Counted from the first letter of the stretch, positions 1 to 11,180 are shown. The stretch: 64,000 nt of DNA from Oasisia sp. SBJ-2009 (GCA_964017155.1 OZ024854.1:55433941-55497940), one strand, 5' to 3'. A program made the numbers and translations. Notes: generated by a model from the sequence alone, not told the origin.

Positions 1-360
1 CATAATGTCTTGTACATACAGTAAAGTAATACAGTAAAGTAATAAGTTCATGTTTAAGTACATTTTACAATGTAACAATTGGAATTAAGCAACAGTGCTT
101 GTTTTCCTTATTCATGTATTTTAACAATTTCGCAACAATTATAATTCGTGAACACAAACACAAACACCTATGGCTATGCAGCAGCATCATAATAGTGCAA
201 CAAGTTAATTACAATAATGAAATAGTGAATTACAAGTGTACCACAAAATTAAATACGTCGATGCACGCGTGTGACAAGTAAAATTGTATTTAAATAATTG
301 TTTAATATAATTATAGAAAAAACAACGTATAATAACAATACATTCAGAACAGAAACAACC
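1..360. other. Left flank, no gene recognised
   Basis: This is A+T-rich sequence with only short chance ORFs. It borders the retroelement at 368. Read on the minus strand it should continue the LINE remnant seen at 7331-7985, because the retroelement splits that relic, but I see no convincing LINE motif here. It may be LINE 3' untranslated sequence. Confidence 0.4.
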
Positions 361-367
361 TATTACT

Positions 368-690
368 GAGTGGCCGCGCCCTTCCCGCTTAGAGGTGTGC
401 CCCTAATAAACCCTAATTAAAGCAGCTGTGCCTGGCTCCGTTTACTTTATAAAGAAGACACAAACACCTAGTGAAGGTTACATGGCAATCCCAACAGTTT
501 AATAATAAAGGATTGCCTGGCGCTCGCCAGTTGCGAGCGCGCGGCTGATTGACGTATACTATGTAATACAATATAACATAAAGCATGTAAACATAACTAA
601 ATTCTACCGTACAATCAGCTACTTGAATATAATATTGACTACAATAATAAGAACGTAAGGGGGGGGAACAAAAACCCAACCCCCCTACAA
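368..690 (-). repeat. Split direct repeat B2
   Basis: Nearly identical to 1269-1595 for about 290 bases, beginning TGAGTGGCCGCGCCC and running to a G-rich stretch. Only scattered single-base differences are visible, such as CTCGCCAG here against CTCACCAG in B1. It forms the 3' terminus of the element. Beyond about 690 the two copies diverge, and the spacer 691-1022 is unique. Confidence 0.85.
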
Positions 691-1022
691 CAATAATAAC
701 GTAACTAACGGCTGGGGTACTCAATCCCCCCAGCAAAGTAATGTACAACACAAAAATGGGCTAAGCCCCTAACACGTAGAAACTAAACAGGGAAGACACC
801 CATCAGTGGGTGAAAAACTGAACACCTACAATAAGAAAACATGTGTAATGCGACTAACGTGCAAAAACAGTAGGCTGAGTACAGAAACGTGAAAATAACC
901 CTGTGCAAAAACCAAGGTAAAGGAAAGCGGAAACGCCAACATGTAGCGGGAATAAACATATTAACAAAATAGTTAGAAACGTCAAAAAGGGTGACACACC
1001 ATCAAAAGCGGGGTGGGCGGGC

Positions 1023-1266
1023 GGAAAACGTTAAGCTGCTATCGCAGAGTCAAAATCCGTGGTGTCCAGTCAAGACAGACAGCGGGACTGGCCGGTTAAG
1101 GTCACCGGACCCAATTTAAGAAGGAAGCCTGATCTTGGCCAGATGCCCCGTAAGCTGTCGGGCAAGCGCTGTCCTTAGAATGCCTAAATACACTCCGTGT
1201 GACGCACAATCTAACTCAGGGCTGCCCTCAAAATTGTATTGCATCCCGCTGGACACAATACTGTTT
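1023..1266 (-). repeat. Split direct repeat A2
   Basis: A copy of 7089-7330 starting at GGAAAACGTTAAGC and ending ACAATACTGTT. I see one clear difference (TATTGCATCCC against TATTGAATCCC). It directly abuts B1 with only a few T residues between, as expected of a junction formed in a circular or template-jump intermediate. Confidence 0.85.
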
Positions 1267-1268
1267 TT

Positions 1269-1595
1269 GAGTGGCCGCGCCCTTCCCGCTTAGAGGTGTG
1301 CCCCTAATAAACCCTAATTAAAGCAGCTGTGCCTGGCTCCGTTTACCTTATAAAGAAGACACAAACACCTAGTGAAGGTTACATGGCAATCCCAACAGTT
1401 TAATAATAAAGGATTGCCTGGCGCTCACCAGTTGCGAGCGCGCGGCTGATTGACGTATACTATGTAATACAATATAACATAAAGCATGTAAACATAACTA
1501 AATTCTACCGTACAATCAGCTACTTGAATATAATATTGACTACAATAATAAGAACGTAAAGGGGGGGGGGGAACAAAAACCCCACCCTCCACTGG
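1269..1595 (-). repeat. Split direct repeat B1
   Basis: The internal copy of B, lying between the recombinase gene and A2. On its right it continues into homopolymer-rich sequence (a G run near 1560, a C run near 1610) that is not shared with B2. The stretch 1596-1975 downstream of the recombinase stop holds no further ORF of interest. Confidence 0.85.
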
Positions 1596-1975
1596 TACAG
1601 TGGAGCCAATCCCCCCCCCCCCCCAGGCACAGCACTATAAACAGACAAATAGACGCTTCACTGAGTGACAGCCACCGAAGCCGGCAACGCGAGAGCCCGA
1701 TGGCAAAGGGGACGTGGTCTGTACCGGTGATCATCGACCTAGCTGCCCATCGTGTAACGTGATGCGTCGCCCGCGGGCTGGCCCGGTAGGACGCCTCGAG
1801 AAGGCGTCACGCCGCCTGACGTGCTGGCCAACCTAGGCCGATCGCGGCGACCACTTCTAACGAGTGTGTTAAGCGGGGCTGCCAGTGAAACCGAGACGTT
1901 GTATCAGGTGACGCGTCTCAGCTGCAACAAACAAACAAACAAACAAACAGCCGAGCAGGGACCAAGGAATGCGGA

Positions 1976-2854
1976 TCACCGTGGAGATTTGCAATTAACC
2001 ACCCGAATGTATGACATGTATGCGTTAGACCGCCAGCGTCCAAAAACTTTAATCTGTTCAGCGGTATACCCCTTAATTGCTGCACGCGTCGCCGCACCAA
2101 TACGGAAGCTGTGCGGTGTAATACGCCCGGGGAGGTGAGCGTGTGTAACCGCTGATTTCAGGACTGTCGCGAAATACCCACGGGAAACAGGTTTCTCGTC
2201 GGCATAGTGAAACAACGGACCCGGAGCGGACCCGCGCAGCTGAAGATAACGAGTTAACAATTTGCGAGGACATGAGCGAGAGATCATGGCAGGCACTTCT
2301 AACCTATAAGGCTTAACATGACTATGCTTGTAAGAATGAAATGTAAGTTTAACACAAGCTGAAGTGACCGTGCATTGGTTATATTGGAGATTGTGACGAT
2401 GCTTGGTAACTTCACTGATACGCAAGAAACCAAAGAACATTAGGACGAACATGGCGCGAAATAAAGACAAATTGTAGGACGAACAGCCCACATGACGAAG
2501 AGCGTGTAGGAGCGACGTCAGATCCTGTTCAGACAGCGGGTCCCGGTCATCAACGGAGCCGTGGGCTAAAACGAGGCCTTTGATGAGTCTTCGAGTCAAG
2601 TAATGAGCAGTGGGATCAGGAAAACCTGCCGCTTTATGGACGCCCGCAATGGAGGTCAGGTAGCCACGTATTGTACTGGGCGCCCTGCCCTGGGTACTCA
2701 ACGCTTGACAGAAGCAACGTACCAGGTACGGAGACGCAGGTAGAAAGGTAGCTTTACCTTCAACCAGGTGAGCCGCAAACAAAACGAACTCATCCCAATA
2801 ACGCTGATACATCGGCTGCCCTTTGTGGGAAATTGCTCCAACGATCGTATTCAT
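1976..2854 (-). CDS. Tyrosine recombinase of the Ngaro/PAT-like element
   Basis: A 292-residue protein starting at an ATG (2854-2852). It integrates a circular DNA copy of the element by strand exchange, as known for DIRS-order elements, in place of a DDE integrase. The N-terminal SAM-like core-binding part is about residues 15-100. The catalytic part follows with Arg145 (GFLRISEV), Lys176, the H-x-x-R box His248/Arg251 (TPHSFRIG), Trp274 in the second His/Trp position, and the nucleophile Tyr282 (MSYIR). All catalytic positions are present, so the enzyme looks intact. Its start codon overlaps the stop of the upstream RT-RNase H frame by four bases (ATGA), which suggests termination-reinitiation. 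It is the last gene of the element. Confidence 0.9.
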   Translation of the reverse strand: MNTIVGAISHKGQPMYQRYWDEFVLFAAHLVEGKATFLPASPYLVRCFCQALSTQGRAPSTIRGYLTSIAGVHKAAGFPDPTAHYLTRRLIKGLVLAHGSVDDRDPLSEQDLTSLLHALRHVGCSSYNLSLFRAMFVLMFFGFLRISEVTKHRHNLQYNQCTVTSACVKLTFHSYKHSHVKPYRLEVPAMISRSCPRKLLTRYLQLRGSAPGPLFHYADEKPVSRGYFATVLKSAVTHAHLPGRITPHSFRIGAATRAAIKGYTAEQIKVFGRWRSNAYMSYIRVVNCKSPR

Positions 2855-4423
2855 TGCACGGGCTCCCAGGGTAGCCAGTGAGTAGGAAACGTTGTGGGTT
2901 CGGCATCTAGGCTGGGGCGAAGCCCACGGGCGCTGTCCATCTGCAAGCGAGAAATCATGTCCGCCAGTTGGTTATGTTTACCCGGAATATGTGTAGCACG
3001 GAAAGCAATGTTAAACTGCAGACAAGTCACTACCAACTGGCGAACCAGAAGCATGAGAGGGGGGTGTTTAGACGTCTGTTTGTTGATGACTTCGACCACG
3101 GCTGTGTTGTCGGTGAAGAAAAGGATACGCGAATCACGGAGAAGATGACTCCACACGCGTACCGCCAGTACAATGGGAAGCAGTTCCTTCACCGAAATAT
3201 GATCATCGTGCTGAGTATCGGGGAAAATGCCCTGCAACCAGGCGTCCCGGAAGACTGCACTAAAAGCAAACCCGCTGGCATCGGAAAACAAGTTGAGAAC
3301 ATCTGAGGATGTCCAGTCCACCGGAAGGAAGGACAACGTGCCATTGAAAACATGGAAGAATTCAAGCCATGCAGTTAAATCATTGCGTGCTTCCCGAGTG
3401 AGGCGAACTTTGTGGTTAGGATTGGAAATACCACATGTGAGGTCGTGTAAACGACGTAAGAAGGCACGACCCGGGGCAATGGCACGACACGCAAGCGTCA
3501 AGGAGCCGATAACCGATAAGAGATCACGCAAGCAAACTTTTTTCCGCCGAGACAAGACGTGTAAGCGTTGTACCAGGGGGGTCAGCTTGTCCGTAGGCAG
3601 GGTTAATGTCTGTGCACAGGTATCTACTACAATGCCATGGAGTGTAGGAGCGGAAGTCGGCAGCACAGTCTTGGCGTGTTTCACCGGAAGTTTGAGAGAA
3701 CGACAGAGGGTAAAGAAAGCGTCGAGGTTAAACTGACACTGCCCAGAATGGGGAGGGCCGAAGAAAATGAAATCGTCAAGAATGTGACTCATGCTGGAAA
3801 CTCGGAATTTGTTGATACAAATCCACTGAAGTGCACAAGACAGCGCTTCGAAGATTTGACAAGAGACGCTGCATCCCATAGGGAGACACATGTCAAAATA
3901 GAACTGATTTTGAAATGTGAAACCTAACAAATGGTAGTCAAGCGGACAGACCGGGATAATGCGAAACGCGTCCTTCAAATCTGCTTTAGCAACCTGACAC
4001 CCCACCCCGATCTCCAGAATACGTTCAATGCATGTATCTAGCAGCTCAAATTGAACCGTAGTGAAATCCCGCGGTATATGCGAATTGACGGAGTTGTGTT
4101 TGTGGAAGCTGAGATCGTGAAGGAGGCGAAATTCTCCAGGATCCCGTTTAGGGACAATAGCTAATGGCGACAGAATAAGGTTATGGAAGGGGGGAGAGAG
4201 AAAAGGGCCAGCAATGCGGCCGAAACCCCTTTCAGCAACAAGCTTATCGCGGACGGCGGAGGGATTATCAGAGACCGATTTGTGATTCTGATAGCTTCCC
4301 TTGGCAGGGTCAGAAAGCAGGGAGGAGGGAATGCGAAAACCCCGTGTGAAGCCAACAAGTAGGAAATAATACAAGTGTGCATAGTAGCCAGCTAAATGAC
4401 GACGGAGAGCAGACACATCCATT
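2851..4423 (-). CDS. Reverse transcriptase-RNase H polyprotein of the element
   Basis: About 524 residues from the ATG at 4423; the frame is open to 4647, overlapping the end of gag, so a gag-pol shift or an upstream start is also possible. The reverse transcriptase shows the first catalytic Asp in VAKADLKDAFRI, the LPMGCSVS block, and the double Asp in HILDDFIFF. RNase H follows with LFSDAS, KELLPIV, FFTDNTAVV and a final acidic residue in NQLADMIS, so all four acidic positions are seen. No protease or methyltransferase domain is visible. The protein copies the element RNA to DNA in the cytoplasm or nucleus; this is inferred from the family. The frame has no stop or shift. Confidence 0.9.
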
Positions 4424-4486
4424 GGCGTGGGCAACACATGACGACGACGTGGCGAGAGTGGGACGTCATGTAAGGCAACGCCCGAG

Positions 4487-5628
4487 TTACTTGACGTGGG
4501 TAGCGGGGATCGCTTTGTCGGCGGCGCGACATGTAGACGCACCGAGATTCGTCCGCCGACAAATCGAACAGCGGTGGCTGTAAGGACAGGAACGCTTAGT
4601 ACACCCACCTCTCTTGTTAAAGCGGAAGCAGGGACGCGTGAAGGCACCTAAACCGGTGCCGCCGGCACGAAAAGGGCGAGTGCCGCGTTGGTGGCGGAGG
4701 TGGTCTTCCACCTCGAATAGAATGTCGCCGCGGAAAATCTCCCAAGGCAGTGAACGTTCCGCCCACTGTATGCGGAATTGACCATCATATTCTGCAGCCG
4801 TAGGAAAACCTGCACGGTCGGCGATTCGGAGAATGTGTGACATGTAAGTGGTCATACCATAGCCCTCCTGCGGGAAAGCCTGTAGACGAATGGCTTGGTA
4901 GAGCAGGAACAGCTGAGTCCATTCCTGCAAAGTGGTGACAGGAACAACATCCTTGGAGCTGTCTTTAGGAGGAGTGCGGGGTCAAAATTGATATCGATAG
5001 AGTGATTACGACGCAACCAACGAAGGGAAATATAATTTCCGGCAACAATTTTCTCCTTCAAAGAGTGACACACCCCCTGGCCCAACAAGCCGTATCCGGA
5101 GGAGAACGTCTCACCTGGAGAGCAGCCGGCCGATACCTGCGCGCGATCCTCAAAAGCACGCTCGTGGTGATCCCCGCCGACATCGTCGACCAACGCACGT
5201 GACGAGCAGGTGGAGCTGGCCGACAACGAGCGATGTCTCGCGACGGGCCTAGGCGCTGAGCGTTTGGTGGTCTTGCTGCTCGGGGACATCGACCTGCCCG
5301 GCGACGGCGATGGCGACCTCTTACGGGAAGGCCTGCTGCCCCGTTGACGTGGAGATGCCGACCTGGACGAGGGAGGCGCCAGAGAAGCGGCAGCCTGTAC
5401 GGAAGCGGCGTTGGCAGCAACGGTATCGATGGCTTGACGTAACAGATGATCACGTGCGTCAAGGCGCTTGTCAACAGCAGTGGACACAGCCTCCACCAAG
5501 GTATGTAGGAGACCGGGGTCGATCGGCACAGCGTGATCAGGGACCCGCGTAGCAGCTCGGGTAGTTGTCGAACCGAGACGTGCCTTCGCCGATCTCGTGG
5601 TCGCACGGGTGGCGTAGAGCGAATTCAT
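4487..5628 (-). CDS. Gag-like protein, interrupted by one frameshift
   Basis: Starts at ATG 5628. The N-terminal part is Ala/Arg/Ser-rich with an SR-type tract (about residues 85-125) and reads to about 4975. The homologous frame then continues as the one ending at 4487. The second part carries a C-x8-C-x4-C-x3-H zinc-finger-like motif followed by C-x2-C, typical of gag proteins in Ngaro/DIRS elements. It should bind element RNA and form the particle. The change of frame lies at a CTCCTCCTAAAG context and corresponds to a -1 shift. It may be a 1-base mutation or a programmed shift; the youth of the element keeps the second option open. The end of gag overlaps the open RT frame. Confidence 0.75.
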
Positions 5629-7088
5629 GCTGTAAAAAACGAAACAGGGTGTTTTACACTGACACCTGGCATATATAAAACGGCCAACTTAGTTGGCGCC
5701 AGGTGTGTAAATGCATACCCGCTGCATACAGCTGAAACACCGGCAATTAACCTCACCGATAAGAAATGCAACACCGCTTTCATGACTGTCATGTTACGGC
5801 CAGAGTTACGGATAACTCGGCACCAGAAAGTACAACGGTGTAATATGACGGCAAAACTGTATAGATGGCGTGTTACGGCCGATTTTCTCGGCGCCATGTG
5901 GAACAGCCGTAAAACAATGCCGGTAAAATCTGTACAGCTGAAAAAAAAACCACACGGGCTTGGCGCCAGTAGAATCCTCAGTGAAGTGAACAATAACTGA
6001 AAACAAAAAGAGAGGGCCCAAAATTGGTGCCCACTAACCGCAGAGGGAACGCGCAAGGAAGAGATATAGCCCTGACAAGCCGCCGGCGTAACCTAAGCTG
6101 TGTAACTGGCCACCTCTTGGTGACGCACAAAATGGGATAAAACGAAAATACGTACAAAAGAATGGGTGCGTGTACACCGACATAACCAGGTAGTGACAAA
6201 TGCTGACGGGCGTGTTCACACGTGTACACACATATATACGTATATGCATACATACACTCACACATGTATATATACGTAACACATGCATATACACACATAC
6301 AAACATACGCGTATACACACACATAAACAGAACCGCACATATACACACATGGAAACACATACGTACATACTTACAAATACACACAGTCAGAAATACAAAC
6401 ATTTATCAAAGGGATGCAAAACGGGAAACCTGCCAATTGCCGCTGTAATGAAAACAGAAGACCTGTAACACAGCATGGGACAGCCACACACCAAAACCAG
6501 GGTGCCCCGTGCGTCGCAGCCTGTGGCAGGTGACGTTACCACCCGCCAGGATTAATCCAACCAGAACTCTAAGGCAGCCACCCGCGGCCATCTTCCTGGT
6601 GGTAATTACCCATCGTAAAATAGGGGCGGAGACCCTCAGTCAATAAGCCGTACGACAGACAGCAGCGATCGCCGGCGGCCGTCTGACCAGCCGGCAGCTG
6701 ACCGGGGCATACCGCACCTCAGCCTGGAAGCCACAGTGAGTGAACGCGCCCATGAGACGATGCAAAAAACCAACGTGCAGACAGCCTAATACTTTCAGAG
6801 TGACTTGAGTAAATGAAAGTATCACTTCCGTAACATCTCACCGGCACGAAGGCAACAAGCAAACAACACATCTTGTACCGACTCACCCCAAGCCAAGGTC
6901 AGCCGAAAAAGTGCAGAGAGCTATCGCAATTAACAAACACCAAAAGGCGTCAAAACATGCGACCAAGAATATAGCGTGTGTGACATACCACTACACGTGG
7001 AATATGTTGCAAGAAGAAAGAAAACTCACCTGACGTGGAGGGAGGCCCGCAGAATTGTGTCCAACTAACACCACGTATCTCGATGCCG
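5629..7088 (-). other. Leader region of the retroelement, non-coding
   Basis: Lies between A1 and the gag start. Short ORFs only. 6200-6400 is a degenerate ACAT/ACAC-rich tract whose ORFs are repeat artefacts. Promoter and packaging signals would be expected here and in A1, but no specific motif can be assigned by eye. Confidence 0.5.
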
Positions 7089-7330
7089 GAAAACGTTAAG
7101 CTGCTATCGCAGAGTCAAAATCCGTGGTGTCCAGTCAAGACAGACAGCGGGACTGGCCGGTTAAGGTCACCGGACCCAATTTAAGAAGGAAGCCTGATCT
7201 TGGCCAGATGCCCCGTAAGCTGTCGGGCAAGCGCTGTCCTTAGAATGCCTAAATACACTCCGTGTGACGCACAATCTAACTCAGGGCTGCCCTCAAAATT
7301 GTATTGAATCCCGCTGGACACAATACTGTT
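7089..7330 (-). repeat. Split direct repeat A1 (5' end of the retroelement)
   Basis: Matches 1023-1266 almost perfectly. On the minus strand it is the first sequence of the element and so should hold the transcription start. The outer edge reads ACAATACTGTT followed by host sequence ATTACTGA. Confidence 0.85.
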
Positions 7331-7985
7331 ATTACTGATTTTTCATAAGTGGCAGAATATTGTAGACAGTTGTCTAAGATAAGGGTGTTCCATATTTTTG
7401 GTTCGACATACGCCAAGGATAATTGTCTGCACTTTGTTCTGCAGAACGGTATTTTATATGCGAATTTCTGCCTTGTGCAATATTTATGTGTCATGGGTGA
7501 CAATACAAATACGTCATTAAATAAGGTAGGTAACATAGCCTTATTATGCTTGAACATTAATATGCAGCACATATATTTGTTTATCTGATAGATATTCATT
7601 ATCTGCAATGTTGAAAATAAAGGCTGTGTGTGGTCAAAAAATCCTACATGACTAATTATGCGCACAATTGTTTTTTGCAATATATATGTTTTATCTAGAT
7701 ATACATTCGGGGCCCATCCCCAAATAGTATTGCAGTAAGTTAGATACGGGTAGATAAGCATATAATACAGATTTAGCAATAATCTTTTTTCTAGTTTATT
7801 CTTCACCTTTTTCATAATGCCAATATTCTTAGATATTTTACTACATATATATTTAATGTGAGCACTCCAGTTACATTTGTTATTTATAATTAAACCCAAA
7901 TTGTTTATCTTGTTTACAGTGTCAATTTTTATGTCGTCTATATAAATGTCATTTGTTCTCTCTCTTATACTTTTCGTATTACTGA
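7331..7985 (-). pseudogene. LINE reverse transcriptase, C-terminal remnant
   Basis: An open stretch reading leftwards encodes the post-catalytic part of a jockey/CR1-type RT. It holds an L-G-L-I-I-N-N-K motif (equivalent to LGVxIDxKLxW), HIKYICSKISKNIG, LYYMLIYPYLTYC, then IWNTLI near the C terminus. The upstream catalytic domain is absent: the fragment fades into the GT-rich array near 7985. Its 3' side is cut by the retroelement at 7330. It is a truncated relic although the frame is still open, which points to modest age. Confidence 0.8.
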
Positions 7986-8253
7986 ACGTGTATGTGCGTG
8001 TGTGTATGTGTGTGGGTACGTATGTGTGTGTGTAGGTGGGTGGGTGCGTGTGTGTGTTAGTGCGTGTGTATGTATATGTGTGTTTGTGTGTTTGTGTGTG
8101 TATGTATTTGTGTGAGCGTGTGCGTGTATATATGTATGTGCGTGTGTATATGCGTGTGTATGTGTACTTCTCTGTGCGTGTAATGAGCGTATGTGAGCCT
8201 GTGTGTGCGCGTGTATGAGTGCGTGTATGTGAGCGTGTATGTGTGTGCGTGTT

Positions 8254-8309
<56 letters not shown>

Positions 8310-9008
8310 CTTGAATGTGTTTGTGTGTATGTGTGCGTTTATGTGAACATATATGCGTGTGTGCGTGTATGTGAGCCTGCATGTGGATGTGTATGTGCGT
8401 GTACGTCTGAGTGTGTGTATATGTATGTGCGTATCTGTATGTCTGTATATGTGTTTGTGTGAGCGTGTGCGTGTGTATATGTATGTGCGTGTGTGTATGT
8501 GTGTATGTGTGTACGTGTGTTCGGGTGTGCGTGTATGCGTGTGTGTATGTGTGTATATGTGTTTGTGTGAGCGTGTGCGTGTGTATATGTAGGTGCGTGT
8601 GTTTATGTGTGTATATGTGTACGTGTGTACGTGTGTTCGGATGTGTATGTGTGTGTGCGTGTGTATATGTGTGTGAGAGCGTGTGTGTGAGCGTGTGTGC
8701 GCGTGTATGTGTGTGGGTACGTATGAGTGTGGGTTGCGTGTGTGTGTGCGTGGGTGCGTGAGTGTGTTAGTGCGTGTGTGTATATGTGTCTTTGTGTGTA
8801 TGTGTGTGTATGTGTGTAGTTGTGTTTGTGTGTTTGTGTGTGCGTGTGTATATGTATGTGCGTGTGTATGTGGGTGTGTGTTTGTGTACTTGTGTGTGCG
8901 CGTGTAAGTGAGCGTAAGTGAGCGTGTATGTGTGTATTCGTATATGTGTACATGTAGGTGAGCATGTATGTGTGTGTGTATTTGTCTGTGTGTGAGTGTT
9001 TGTGTGTA

Positions 9009-9068
<60 letters not shown>

Positions 9069-9791
9069 CGTGTATGTTTGTGTGAGTGCGTTTGTATGTG
9101 TGTATGTGTGGGCGTGTATGTGTGCGTGTATGTGAGCGGGTTTGTGCCTGTGTATGTGTCTGCGTGTGTATGTATGTGTTTGCGTATGTGTATGTGTGTA
9201 TGTGCATGTGTGTGCGTGTGTGTGCGTGTGCGTGTGTGGGTGAGTGTACGTGTGTATGTGTGTGTGCGTGGGTAAGGGTGTGTGTATATGTGCGTGTGTA
9301 TGTGTAGATGCGTGTGCGGGTGTGTGTGCGAGTGTGCGAGTATTTGGTACGTTTTTGATAGTGGCATGTGTGTGTGCGTGTGTGCGTGTGTGCGTGTGTG
9401 CGTGCGTTTGTATGTTTATGTGTGCGCGTGTGTGATTGTGTGTATGTGTGTGGATACGTGTGTGTTTGGATACGTGTGTGTGCGTGTTTGAGTGTGTGAG
9501 TGTATGTATGTGTATGCGTGTGCATGTACATGTGTGTTTGTAAGTGTGTTTTTGTGCATGTCTTTGTGAGAGATTGTGCATTTGCGTGTGTATATGTATT
9601 TGCGTGTGTATGTGTGTGTGTGCATGTGTTATGTATGTATGTGCGTGTGTAAGTGTGTGTGTGTGCGCGCGGGTATGTATGTGTGTGTTTGCGTGTGCGT
9701 ATGTGTGTGTATGTATGTGCATATATGTGTTTGTGTGTTTGTGTGTGTATGTATGTATGTGTGTGTCCGTGTATGTGTACGTGAACGTGAG

Positions 9792-9853
<62 letters not shown>

Positions 9854-10170
9854 TATGTGTGTGTTTGTGTGAGCGTGTGCTTGTGTAAATTCATTTGCGA
9901 GTGTACGTGTGTGCAAGTGTGTGTATGTGCGTTACTGTGTATGTGTGTGTGTGTGCGCGCGTGTATGTGCGTGTGTGTATGTGTGTGGGTACGTATGTGT
10001 GTGTATGTGTGTGCGTGGGTGCGTGTGTGTTAGTGCGTGTGCATGTATATGTGTGTTTGTGTGTATGTGTTTGTGTGAGCGTGTGCGTGTGTTTATGTAT
10101 GTGCGTGTGTATGGGTGTGTGTTTGTGTACTTGTCTGTGCGTGTAAGTGAGCGTATATGAGCGTGTGTGT
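7985..10170. repeat. Degenerate GT-rich array with long-period internal repeats
   Basis: About 2.2 kb made almost only of TGTGTA/TGTGCG/TGTTTG words. It is not a simple (GT)n. A ~230-base block containing GTGGGTACGTATG, TTAGTGCGTGTG, TGAGCGTGTGCG and TGTACTTG recurs near 7999, 8700 and 9960, and another block near 8305-8430 recurs at 16593-16715. Pure (GT)n cores lie at about 8248-8307, 9016-9066 and 9800-9850. All ORFs here, with Cys/Val or His/Thr repeats, are artefacts. Confidence 0.85.
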
Positions 10171-10196
10171 GCGGGCACACGACGTCGTATCGACGT
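10171..10196 (+). repeat. Left terminal inverted repeat
   Basis: Begins GCGGGCACAC and continues GACGTCGTATCGACGT. It pairs with the right end at 16480-16505. The preceding bases are pure GT-rich array. Confidence 0.55.
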
Positions 10197-10299
10197 AGAC
10201 AATTGGTTGTATTTACGTCGCGGCGTCGGTCAACGTATATACAACGTCTTTACAACGTCGAATTGTCGACGTCGTAATGACGGCGCAACTTGATGTCGT

Positions 10300-11180
10300 T
10301 ACGACGTTGATATGACGTCAACAACCAAATCCGACGTCTTTACAACGTCGGATCATCGACGTTGTTTGAACGTCGAAACACGACGTCTTTGATATGATGT
10401 CTACAACCAAATCAGACGTCTATATAACGTCGGGTTATCGACGTTGTAAAGACGTCGAAACCCGACGTCGTCGCGTCGTTGATATGACGTCGACAACCAA
10501 TTCCGACGTCTTTAAGACGTCTTGTCTTCGACGTTGTTTGAACGTCGAAACACGACGTCTTTGATATGATGTCTACAACCAAATCAGACGTCTATATAAC
10601 GTCGGGTTATCGACGTTGTATAGACGTCGAAACCCGACGTCGTCACGTTGTTGATATGACGTCGACAACCAATTCCGACGTCTTTACTACGTCGGGTCAT
10701 CGACGTCGTTTGAACGTCGAAACACGACGTCTTTGATATGATGTCTACAACCAAATCAGACATCTATACAACGTCGGGTTATCGACGTTGTAAAGACGTC
10801 GAAACCCGACGTCGTCACGTCGTTGATATGACGTCGACAACCAATTCCGACGTCTTTACTATGTCGGGTCATCGACGTTGTGTAGACGTCTAAATGCGAC
10901 GTCGTCACGACGTTGATATAACGTGGACAACCAAACCCGCTGTGTTTACAATGTCGGGTTATCGACGTTGCATTGACGTCGAACCCCATGTTGTTACGAC
11001 GTTGATATGACGTCGACAAGCAAAACCGACGTCTTTACAATGTCGGGTCATCGATGTTGTATAGCCGTCAAAATGCGACGTCGTCGCGGCGTTGAAGTGA
11101 CGTCGACACCCAAATCCGACGTCTTTATAACGTCGGGTTATCGACGTTGCATAGATGCAAAAAGTCGACGTCGTCAAAAC
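10300..11180. repeat. GACGTC-rich satellite-like array, alternating 82/90-bp monomers
   Basis: Monomers can be phased on GATATGA/GATATA at 10309, 10391, 10481, 10563, 10653, 10735, 10825, 10915, 11004 and (as GAAGTGA) 11094. The spacings are 82, 90, 82, 90, 82, 90, 90, 89 and 90. The first six form three 172-bp dimers. Each monomer carries several GACGTC palindromes and ACGTCG half-sites, so the array is CpG-dense and able to fold. 10200-10300 is a more diverged lead-in. Confidence 0.9.

Larger units (their letters stand above)
368..7330 (-). mobile_element. Ngaro/PAT-like tyrosine-recombinase retrotransposon, nearly intact
   Basis: A 6.96-kb element reading leftwards. Its order is direct repeat A1 (7330-7089), a long leader, gag, RT-RNase H, tyrosine recombinase, then B1 (1595-1269), A2 (1266-1023), a spacer and B2 (690-368). 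The arrangement A1-ORFs-B1-A2-B2 is the split direct repeat layout of Ngaro/PAT elements in the DIRS order. No methyltransferase domain is visible between RNase H and the recombinase, which favours Ngaro over PAT. A1 and A2 differ at very few positions, as do B1 and B2, so the insertion is young. The RT-RH and recombinase frames are open; gag carries one frameshift. The motif TATTACTGA lies at both outer edges (361-369 and 7330-7338), so the exact ends are ambiguous by a few bases. Seen directly: repeats and ORFs. Inferred: recent mobility. Confidence 0.9.

Noticed and set aside
7985..10190. Many ORFs of up to 489 codons rich in His/Thr or Cys/Val
   Set aside because: They are translations of GT-rich repeats, open because the repeat lacks stop codons in those frames.
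10171..11180. GACGTC arrays as a CRISPR-like or operator array
   Set aside because: The genome is eukaryotic, the units are contiguous satellite-like monomers without unique spacers, and they sit at the ends of a mobile element.
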